A stretch of DNA of 64,000 nt from Microbacterium elymi (GTDB taxonomy: Bacteria > Actinomycetota > Actinomycetes > Actinomycetales > Microbacteriaceae). The stretch spans positions 2,294,001 through 2,358,000 of the forward strand of contig NZ_CP091139.2 of NCBI RefSeq assembly GCF_021582895.2. The letters are read 5' to 3'. Numbering within the stretch: position 1 is the stretch's first letter; every line of letters begins with the position of its first letter. The notes beneath the pieces were generated by a model. The model ran no database searches and was not told the DNA's origin. It saw only the letters and a program-made list of their open reading frames with translations. This document shows, piece after piece, positions 57,963 through 64,000 of this stretch. A program made the translations under genes and the position numbers.

Positions 57963-59147
57963 AGCGAGACTCCTTCGATGGCGGTCCGCAGCCGGGTGGC
58001 GGCGGTCTCGGGCGGCAGATCGCCGATCCAGGCGCCCATGGCGGCCTCGGAGCCGGCCAGGAACTTCAGCTTGTCGGCGGCGCGGCGCGGGCTGGTCAGC
58101 TCGAGGTGCAGCCGCACGGCGTCGCGTCCGACGTGCACCGGGGCCTGGTGCCACGCCGCGATGTACGGGGTGGGCGAGTCATACAACGCGTCCACGCCGC
58201 GCAGCGAGCCGCAGGTAGAGCGGCGCGAGCTCATCGCGCTCGGCATCCGTCGTCTCGGCGAGGTCGGCGACGTGCCGATGCGGCATGAGGTGCACCTCGA
58301 GCGGCCAGCGCGCGGCGAACGGCACGAAGGCGGTCCAGTGCTGGCCGGCCAGCACGACGCGGTCCGAGCCCCGCTCGAACTCCAGGATCTCCTGGAACAG
58401 GGTGGGGGAGGTGCGTGCGATCTGGTCGAGCAGCCGGGTCGTGCGCGGGGTGACGTACGGGTACGCGTAGATCTGGCCGTGCGGGTGGCCCAGGGTCACG
58501 CCGATCGCCTCGCCGCGGTTCTCGAACGGGAACACCTGCTCGATCCCGGGGAGGGTCGACAGCGCGGCGGTGCGGTCGGCCCACGCCTCGATCACGGTCC
58601 GTGCGCGGGTGACGGTCTGGGTGCTGAACGATCCGCTGGTGTCCGGGCTGAAGCACACGACCTCGCACCGCCCGACACCGGTGCGGGTGCGGCCGAGGCC
58701 GGGCGCGGCGAGGTCGTCCGGGCCGCGGGGCGGATCGTCTGCGGCCGGCGCCGTCCCGGTGGCCTGAGCCAGGGCCGGGCCGAACGAGGGCGAGCGGTTC
58801 TCGAACACCGCCACGTCGTAGCGGGAGGGGATCTCGGACGGGTTGGTCGCCGACTGCGGCGCGAGCGGGTCGAGCTCGGCCGGCGGCAGGAACGCCCGGT
58901 TCTGGCGGGCGGCGGCGACCGAGATCCAGTCGCCGGTGAGCACGTCCAGCCGCATGGTGGCGGTGTCCGGGCGCGGATCGAGGATGCGCGTGTCGACCGC
59001 GCGGTCGGCGCCCAGCGTCGTGTCCGGGTCGTCGAAGTAGAGGAGCTCGCGGCCGTCGGCCAGGCGCGTGGCGCGTTTGACGACGCCGGCGCCCAGCCGC
59101 TGCGCGGGCGGTGACGGCGCGGGGGCCGCCGGCTGCTCTGAGGTCAT
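57959..59147 (-). CDS. galT: galactose-1-phosphate uridylyltransferase, one frame break
   Basis: About 396 residues. Transfers UMP between UDP-glucose and galactose-1-phosphate. ENRSPSFGPALA, RCEVVCFSPDTSGSF and the active-site LGHPHGQIYAYPY (His-Pro-His with nucleophilic His) are clear, as is EVHLMPHRHVADLAE in the second half. An extra C near 58205 (coding strand GCTCGC where GCTGC is expected) breaks it; repair gives LRLLRGVDALYDSPTPYI. Start ATG 59147 is next to two LacI-type operators, and galK follows in the same operon. Confidence 0.92.
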
Positions 59148-59162
59148 GTGCAGAACTCCTCC

Positions 59163-59178
59163 ATGTTGACGTTCACAC
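59163..59178. promoter_or_regulatory. LacI-type operator 1 of galTK
   Basis: ATGTTGACGTTCACAC is an imperfect 16-bp palindrome with the central CG usual for LacI/GalR operators. It starts 16 bp upstream of the galT ATG, so a bound repressor would block transcription of galTK. Confidence 0.6.
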
Positions 59179-59193
59179 GGTAGCAACACCGCC

Positions 59194-59209
59194 GTGTTAT
59201 CGTCAACAC
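59194..59209. promoter_or_regulatory. LacI-type operator 2 of galTK
   Basis: GTGTTATCGTCAACAC has 5-bp perfect outer arms around a central CG and is a near inverse copy of operator 1. The centres are 31 bp apart, about three helical turns, so two repressor dimers could bind the same DNA face. It lies in the gap to the divergent LacI gene. Confidence 0.65.
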
Positions 59210-59281
59210 GGACGAGATCTCCGGAGTCCTGCACGGGATGCGGCGGGCGCCAGGGGACGGAACGCGCGGGAGGCGGGCGAG

Positions 59282-60308
59282 ATGGGCGACGCAGACACGG
59301 TGGAGAAGGCCGAGCGGCGCGTGTCGATGGCGGATGTCGCGGCCCGCGCCGGCGTGTCGGGGCAGACGGTGTCGCGGGTCGTGAACGGCAGCCCGCGCGT
59401 CGACCCCGAGACCCGCGCGCGGGTCGAAGCGGCGATGGCGCACATGGGATACCGCCCGCACCACGCGGCCCGGGCACTGCGCACCGGCCGCTCGCAGACG
59501 ATCGGACTCGTCGTGTCGTCGCTGGCGACGGTCGGCAATTCGCGGATGCTGCAGGCGGTGGCCGATGCCGCGGCCGCCCGCGGGTATGCGCTGACCGTCA
59601 TCACCCTCGGGTCCGGCGGCGAGATCGGGGACGCGTTCGCGCGGCTGCGCGATCAGGGCGTGGACGGCGCCGTCGTGCTCAACGACGCGACCGAGCTCGC
59701 GCGTGAGGCCGGGACCCCGACCGGCCTGCGGCTGGTCGTGGTGGATTCGCCCGCCGACGACCGGTTCGGCATCGTCGAGACCGAACACGTCGCCGGTGCG
59801 CAGACTGCGGTCGCCCACCTGCTCGGACTCGGCCACCGCACCGTGCACCACCTCGCCGGGCCGCCGCACTCCTTCGCCGCCGTCGAGCGGGCGCGCGGCT
59901 GGCGGGCGGCGCTCGCCGCAAGCCGGGGTGCGCGCGCCGCGACCGGTGCGCGGCGACTGGACCGCGGCATCCGGTCATGCCGTTGGGGCGGCGCTGGCGG
60001 CCGACCCTGCGGTGACGGCGGTGTTCGCCGCCAACGACCAGATGGCGCTGGGGCTGCTGCGGGCGCTCGCCGACGCCGGCCGCCCGGTGCCCGACCAGGT
60101 CAGTGTCGTCGGGTTCGACGACCTGCCCGATGCCGCGGACTATCGTCCGCCGCTGACCACCGTCCGGCAGGACTTCGATCGACTCGGCGAGCGCGCCGTC
60201 GCGGCCCTGGTCTCGGGGATCGAGGACGGCGGTCCCTGGCGCTTCGAGGCGGTGCCGGCGCCCCTGGTGATCCGCTCCAGCACCGCCCCCGCCCCCGCCC
60301 CCGCCTGA
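59282..60308 (+). CDS. LacI-family repressor of gal genes, one frame break
   Basis: About 341 residues. HTH SMADVAARAGVSGQTVSRVVNGSPRVDPETRARVEAAMAHMGYRPHHAARAL contains the standard LacI recognition and hinge helices. The sugar-binding domain shows QTIGLVVSSLATVGNS, GVDGAVVLND, FAANDQMALGLLRALADAG and VSVVGFDDLPDAADYRPPLTTVRQD. An extra A near 59931 (CGCAAGCC) is removed to give ALAAAGVRAPRPVRGD. The divergent position and the two operators make galTK the probable target. ATG 59282 is taken; a later ATG at SMADV would also keep the HTH. Confidence 0.88.
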
Positions 60309-60315
60309 CCCTGAC

Positions 60316-60395
60316 CCGCCGAGATTGTCCCCGGTCCGCCGAGAATGTCCTCAGTCCGCCGAGGTTGTCCTCGGTCCGCCGAGGTTGTCCCCGGT
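60316..60395. repeat. four 20-bp tandem hairpin repeats
   Basis: Four units of CCGCCGAGRTTGTCCYCGGT begin at 60316, 60336, 60356 and 60376. The third unit holds a perfect CCGAGG-TTGT-CCTCGG hairpin and the others near-perfect ones. The array fills the gap between the convergent lacI-type gene and the epimerase gene, so it may be a two-way terminator or a dispersed repeat. Confidence 0.8.
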
Positions 60396-60401
60396 CCGGC
60401 G

Positions 60402-61308
60402 TCAGACGGATGCCGCGCGGAAGTAGTGCCCGGCATCGAGGTCTTCGATCAGTCCGGGGTGGGTCGGCGTCCAGTCGAGCAGCGACTGGGTGATGGCGCT
60501 GGAGGCGGGGATGTCGAGAGCGAAGATGGCTCCGAGCCACCCGAAGTGGTCCGCCGCGTCCTCGGCCGGGATCGACACGGTGGGGACGCCGAGTCCGCGT
60601 CCGATGGCTTCGGCGATCGCGCGCGTCGGCACCCCTTCGTCGCCGACCGCGTGCACCGCGCTTCCGGCGGGCGCCTTCTCCAGGGCCAGCCGGACCATCC
60701 GCCCGGCGTCGAGGCGGTGCACCGCCGGCCACCGGTTGGCGCCGTCGCCGATGTACGCGGCGACGCCCTTCTCCCGGGCGATGTGGACGAGCTTGCGCCG
60801 CGAAGCCGTGGTCGCCCTCGCCGTGCACGCTGGTGGAGAAGCGCAGAGCGACCGATCCCACTCCGCGGTCGACGGCCGCGAAGGCGAGTTCTTCGGCCCC
60901 GCCACGTGGCGCATCCGGACCCGTGGCCGCCACGCGGTCGTGCTCGGTGGCCAGGCGGCCGGGGGTGATGCCGCCGGCACCCGAGGCGAACAGGAACGGG
61001 CGCGAGGATCCCGCCAGGGCGTCGGTGAACGTCCGGATCGCGGCGCGCTCTGCCCGGCCGGATGCGGCGAAGTCGCTGAAGTCGTGGATGAAGGCCAGAT
61101 GGATCACCGCGTCGGCGTCCGACGCTCCCGCCCGCAGGCTGTCGAGGTCGTCGAGGCTGCCGGTGCGCGGTGTGGCGCCCGCGGCTTCGATCGCGGCCGC
61201 GGATGCCGCCGAGCGTGCCAGTCCGACGACGTGGTGTCCGGCGGCGATGAGCTCGGGGACGACGGCCGAGCCGATCCATCCGGATGCTCCGGTGACGAAA
61301 ACGCGCAT
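60402..61308 (-). CDS. NAD-dependent epimerase/dehydratase (extended SDR), one frame break
   Basis: About 302 residues. MRVFVTGASGWIGSAVVPELIAAGHHVVGLARS gives the NAD site, DAVIHLAFIHDF and LFASGAGGI follow. The protein resembles the short extended-SDR group with an altered active site: there is no clear YxxxK after FASGAG, which is common in this subgroup. An extra base near 60793 (coding strand GCGCAAGCTC) is removed to give HGFAAQLVHIAREKGVAAYIGDG. Divergent from the TetR gene, with two operators between them, so it is its likely regulated target. Confidence 0.83.
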
Positions 61309-61361
61309 GATGATGCTCTCCTGCCTGTCCGGTCCCTCGACCGGACTCCGATGTCGACGGT

Positions 61362-61382
61362 TGATGTCAGTTCCTGTCATCA
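61362..61382. promoter_or_regulatory. TetR operator 1
   Basis: TGATGTCAG TTC CTGTCATCA, two 9-base arms with eight matches, in the divergent promoter. It is closest to the epimerase gene (54 bp from its ATG). Confidence 0.65.
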
Positions 61383-61404
61383 ACTTCCGTCCTCACCGTA
61401 CACC

Positions 61405-61425
61405 TCATGTCAGACGCTGTCATCA
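61405..61425. promoter_or_regulatory. TetR operator 2
   Basis: TCATGTCAG ACG CTGTCATCA, a second copy of the same motif 43 bp on, ending 14 bp before the TetR ATG. Placement suits autoregulation. Confidence 0.65.
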
Positions 61426-61439
61426 CCTAGACTGAGGCC

Positions 61440-62045
61440 ATGGCCCGATGGGAACCGGATGCGCGCGGTCGGCTGACCGAGGCGGCGCTGCAGCTCTACC
61501 TCGATCGCGGCTTCGATGCGACGACCGTGGCCGACATCGCGGCGCGCGCCGGGGTCACCGAACGCACCTTCTTCCGCCACTTCGCCGACAAGCGCGAGGT
61601 GCTCTTCGACGGCGCGCACGAACTCGAGCACCTGGTGACCGAGGCGATCGCGCAGGCGCCGGCATCCGCGTCCGCGATCGACGTGGTGGGCGAGGCGATG
61701 GTGCACGCGGGCGCCGCGCTGCAGCCGCGCCGCGAGTTCGCCGTGCGCCGTGCGGCGGCGATCTCGGCGAACGCCGGGCTGATGGAGCGCGAGCTGCTCG
61801 AACTCGCGATGCTGGCCCGGGCCACGGCCGACGCGCTGCGGCGTCGCGGCGTGCCGGATCCCGCGGCGGCGCTTGCCGCCGAGGCGGGCGTGGCCGTGTT
61901 CAAGGTCGGCTTCGAAGAGTGGATCGGCGAGGACGATCCGGGCGATCTCCCGGCGCGGATCGCCGACGCGCGGCGTCAGCTCGCGGCGGTGGTGGCCCCG
62001 CGTCGTGCCTCCCAGGCGCTGCGCACCATCTCGTCGACGGTGTAG
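61440..62045 (+). CDS. TetR-family regulator of the NAD-dependent epimerase
   Basis: Intact, 201 residues. HTH RLTEAALQLYLDRGFDATTVADIAARAGVTERTFFRHFADKREVLFDGA. The ligand domain contains FAVRRAAAISANAGLMERELLELAMLARATADALRRRG. The C-terminal ~23 residues (LAAVVAPRRASQALRTISSTV) run through the 3' end of galE on the opposite strand; the true end may be earlier if a base is wrong there. Two matching palindromes upstream are the probable binding sites. Confidence 0.88.
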   Translation: MARWEPDARGRLTEAALQLYLDRGFDATTVADIAARAGVTERTFFRHFADKREVLFDGAHELEHLVTEAIAQAPASASAIDVVGEAMVHAGAALQPRREFAVRRAAAISANAGLMERELLELAMLARATADALRRRGVPDPAAALAAEAGVAVFKVGFEEWIGEDDPGDLPARIADARRQLAAVVAPRRASQALRTISSTV

Positions 62046-62965
62046 CGGTTGGCCCAATCCAGGTCGCGGGCGGCCAGTTCGCCGGTCGCGACGATGCGAT
62101 CCGGGTCGCCGGGACGGCGCGGGGCGACCTCCGGAGTGAACGGGATGCCGGTGGCCCGGGCCACGGCATCCATGATCTCGCGCACCGACAGCCCGTTCTG
62201 CGAGCCGAGGTTGTAGGCCGGCTCGATCGGCTGCCCGCCCGCCAGCCGCTGCGCCGCCACGACGTGCGCGGCCGCGATGTCGGCCACGTGCACGTAGTCG
62301 CGCAGGTTCGTGCCGTCCGGCGTGTCGTAGTCGTCGCCGAAGATCTTCGGCGTGCGCCCGGCCAGCAGCGCCTCGAACACGAGCGGGAACAGGTTGTGCG
62401 GGCTGGTATCGTACACGGCGGTGTCGCCCGAGCCGACCACGTTGAAGTACCGCAGCGAGGTGTGCCGGAGCGGATGCGGCGACCCGGCGGTCGCGACGCC
62501 CTGATCGGCGATCAGCCATTCGCCGACGAGCTTGGACTCGCCGTAGGGCGAGGTCGGATGCTTGGGGGTGTCCTCGGTGACCAGGGCGACATCCGGCGTG
62601 CCGAACACCGCGGCCGACGACGAGAACACCAGGTTGGCCACGCCGGCGGCATCCATCGCCTCGAGCACGACCCGCGTGCCCTCGACGTTCTGCGCGTAGG
62701 TGTGCAGCGGTCGCTGCACCGAGACGCCGGCGTACTTGAACCCGGCGACATGGATGACGCCCTGAACCTCCTGCTCACGCAGTGTGTCCTCGACCAGCGG
62801 GCGGTCCAGGATCGAGCCGCGCACGAGCGGAACCCCGTCCGGCACGAAGCCGGCGTGGCCGCTGCTCAGGTCGTCGATGACGACCGGCTCGAGCCCCGCG
62901 GCGGCCAGGGCGCGGACGATGTGGGCGCCGATGTAGCCGGCTCCGCCGGTGACAAGCCAGGTCAT
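61976..62965 (-). CDS. galE: UDP-glucose 4-epimerase
   Basis: Intact, 329 residues. Interconverts UDP-galactose and UDP-glucose, completing the Leloir route with galT and galK 3 kb away. WLVTGGAGYIGAHIVRAL (NAD), HVAGFKYAGVSVQRPLHTY, Ser in VFSSSAAVFG, catalytic SPYGESKLVGE (Y-x-x-x-K), SLRYFNVVGS, GTNLRDYVHVADIAAAH and NLGSQNGLSVREI are all present. It overlaps the TetR gene tail to tail by 70 nt. Upstream on its strand there is a beta-galactosidase-like remnant. Confidence 0.94.
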   Translation of the reverse strand: MTWLVTGGAGYIGAHIVRALAAAGLEPVVIDDLSSGHAGFVPDGVPLVRGSILDRPLVEDTLREQEVQGVIHVAGFKYAGVSVQRPLHTYAQNVEGTRVVLEAMDAAGVANLVFSSSAAVFGTPDVALVTEDTPKHPTSPYGESKLVGEWLIADQGVATAGSPHPLRHTSLRYFNVVGSGDTAVYDTSPHNLFPLVFEALLAGRTPKIFGDDYDTPDGTNLRDYVHVADIAAAHVVAAQRLAGGQPIEPAYNLGSQNGLSVREIMDAVARATGIPFTPEVAPRRPGDPDRIVATGELAARDLDWANRYTVDEMVRSAWEARRGATTAAS

Positions 62966-62966
62966 T

Positions 62967-63088
62967 TCACTCCTCTGCGGGACCGAGCAGCGGGGCGGAC
63001 GCGAAGCGGGCGCCGGCCGCGAGCAGCTGCTCGAGTTCGATCACGGTCACTTCATTCTGCCCGGTGCGCAGGAGCGGAGTCGGCACGT
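62967..63088 (-). pseudogene. probable C-terminal remnant of a GH35-type beta-galactosidase
   Basis: About 40 codons that read VPTPLLRTGQNEVTVIELEQ, then LLAAGARFASAPLLGPAEE and a stop 1 nt before the galE ATG. Bacterial GH35 beta-galactosidases commonly end with a P-x-P-LLR-x-G-x-NEV-x-V-x-ELE strand. The rest of such a gene is absent: the SnoaL-like gene stop lies directly upstream. The fragment is therefore likely what is left after deletion. Recognition is from memory of the family and is only moderately sure. Confidence 0.45.
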
Positions 63089-63532
63089 CTACGCCGCGAG
63101 CCGGCGCTTCTCCCGTGCGTTGACGGCCGCCATGATGCGGTTGCGCTTGGTGTTCTGGAACGCCGCGCAGCGCCAGGTGTCGCCCTCGCGGACCATCACG
63201 AACGTCTGCACCTTGTCGTACCGCACCCGCTTCGGCTCGCCCTTGTAGAGGCCGCCCTCCGTGAGCACGACGGCGACGTCGGCGCCGAGCGGGCGCGCAT
63301 CGAGCACGCGCATCGCCATCCGGCTCCCGCGCTGCCAGCGCTCGAACACCGGCACGTGGTCCCGATGGATCTCGTCGCGACCGTCGCTGACGATCCCGGC
63401 GAAGATCACGTACGTCGCATCGGCGGTGAACTCGTCCGCGTAGGCGCCGGCATCGCCGGCGTCCCATGCCTGCCGCATCCGGTCCAGCGCGTCGTACACG
63501 CCCTGGGGGACGTTCGTCTGTGTCTTCATCAT
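63089..63532 (-). CDS. SnoaL/NTF2-like small protein (SgcJ/EcaC type)
   Basis: Intact, 147 residues. Cone-shaped NTF2 fold proteins of this type are of uncertain activity (isomerases, hydrolases or ligand carriers). QGVYDALDRMRQAWDAGDAGAYADEFTADATYVIFAGIVSDGRDEIHRDHVPVFERWQRGSRM and TEGGLYKG...VQTFVMVREGDTWRCAAFQNT match the family layout. ATG 63532 (or 63529) follows AGGAGATC. Divergent from a PadR regulator, which probably controls it. Confidence 0.85.
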   Translation of the reverse strand: MMKTQTNVPQGVYDALDRMRQAWDAGDAGAYADEFTADATYVIFAGIVSDGRDEIHRDHVPVFERWQRGSRMAMRVLDARPLGADVAVVLTEGGLYKGEPKRVRYDKVQTFVMVREGDTWRCAAFQNTKRNRIMAAVNAREKRRLAA

Positions 63533-63544
63533 GATCTCCTTATG

Positions 63545-63581
63545 GCAAGTCGCACTATCAATTAATGCAAACTGCACTATC
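63545..63581. promoter_or_regulatory. two direct repeats in the SnoaL/PadR promoter region
   Basis: GCAAGTCGCACTATC (63545-63559) and GCAAACTGCACTATC (63567-63581), 12 of 15 identical, start 22 bp apart, i.e. two helical turns. The intervening ATTAAT is AT-rich. Likely the site of the PadR regulator. Confidence 0.5.
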
Positions 63582-63607
63582 CGCTGTCAAGTCGTAGACT
63601 CGGGCGC

Positions 63608-64000
63608 GTGACCGAGACCGCCCGACAGCTGACCCGCGACGAGCGCGATCTGCCGGGTCTCACGGTGCTGGCCCTGCTCACCCGCGGGCCGCGGCATCCG
63701 TACGACATCCACCGGTTCGTGGTCGAGACGCGCAAGGACTTCGTCCTCGGCGCGCCCGCAGCATCTACCACGCCGTGCAGAGGCTGCAGGCGGCGCACCT
63801 CATCGAGCCGATCGGCTCGGAGCAGGCCGGGGGCCGCCCCGAGCGCACGGTGTTCGCGCTGACCGACGCCGGACGCTCCGAGGTCCGTCGGCGCGTGAGC
63901 ACCCTGCTCGCCGTGCCACAGGCCCATCGGACCATCACCGTCGCGGCGCTCTCGTTCATCGGCATCCTTCCGCGCAGCGAGGCGGTGCTCGCGCTGCGGG
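63608..64000 (+). CDS. PadR-family regulator, 3' end outside window, one frame break
   Basis: GTG 63608 begins a PadR-type winged HTH: RDLPGLTVLALLTRGPRHPYDIHRFVVETRKDFVLG, then SIYHAVQRLQAAHLIEPIGSEQAGGRPERTVFALTDAGRSEVRRRV. The frame is broken near 63752, where one missing base restores APRSIYHAVQRL. The C-terminal helices run off the window. PadR proteins respond to small phenolic or drug-like ligands; the ligand here is unknown. It faces the SnoaL-like gene across a 75-bp promoter region. Confidence 0.82.

Noticed and set aside
1..64000. Programmed ribosomal frameshifting at the GCTTGC sites
   Set aside because: There are no slippery heptamers or downstream structures in common, the sites occur in unrelated genes, and they all fit one error pattern.

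Overview
The window is a 64 kb piece of a very GC-rich actinobacterial chromosome, most likely Microbacterium or a close relative in the Microbacteriaceae. The evidence is the GC-saturated third codon positions, the frequent GCATCC for Ala-Ser, the GTG starts, the DUF222/HNH '13E12' protein, the F420 enzymes (CofE, LLM oxidoreductase), and short intergenic repeats that read SDERSEETKR on one strand. No rRNA, tRNA, CRISPR array, integrase or transposase was seen. About 50 single-base frame breaks interrupt otherwise convincing genes. Most are one extra base inside GCTGC/GCAGC (typically GCTGCG read as GCTTGCG), and many others are a missing G in a G run. They look like consensus errors, so broken genes are given here as single CDS spanning the break, with the break positions stated.

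Layout. 0-6.2 kb: end of a membrane cytochrome b, a sensor kinase/response regulator/DUF4097 operon, CofE and a GNAT enzyme, and a thioesterase gene whose middle ~118 bp is inverted. 6.2-10.9 kb: a LysR regulator divergent from bifunctional PutA. 11-17 kb: a small lipoprotein, a class II UvrA-like ATPase and a GH38 alpha-mannosidase. 17-19 kb: a DUF222-HNH protein and a four-unit 69-bp tandem repeat. 19-22 kb: dimethylargininase-like enzyme, ornithine aminotransferase and an IclR regulator. RocD makes glutamate semialdehyde, which the second half of PutA can oxidise to glutamate.

22-30.2 kb holds the most unusual locus. An acyl-CoA ligase is divergent from a compact operon of a UGSC-type protein (Cys form), an unrecognised 371-aa protein, a small NifU-like CxxC protein, the two subunits of an aconitase-X type dehydratase, and a three-part NMT1/SsuABC-like importer. 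It looks like uptake and dehydration of an unidentified organic acid. 30-41 kb: Bcr/CflA efflux pump, four alpha/beta hydrolases (two are membrane-anchored paralogues flanking a sulfite-oxidase-like membrane molybdoenzyme), a MarR regulator with a clear operator, a prolyl oligopeptidase and a MATE pump.

41-48 kb: glycerate kinase, then a probable D-apionate catabolic operon (OiaC-like, ApnO-like, SDR, ApnL-like) divergent from a FadR-type regulator with a palindromic operator between them. 48-56.8 kb: HSL-type hydrolase, MarR/MFS pair, lipase, DEAD-box helicase, lipoate ligase overlapping an orphan DNA methyltransferase, F420-type oxidoreductase and TetR. 56.8-64 kb: galT-galK divergent from a LacI regulator with two operators, a NAD-dependent epimerase divergent from a TetR with two operators, galE, a probable beta-galactosidase remnant, a SnoaL-like protein and a PadR regulator cut by the window end.
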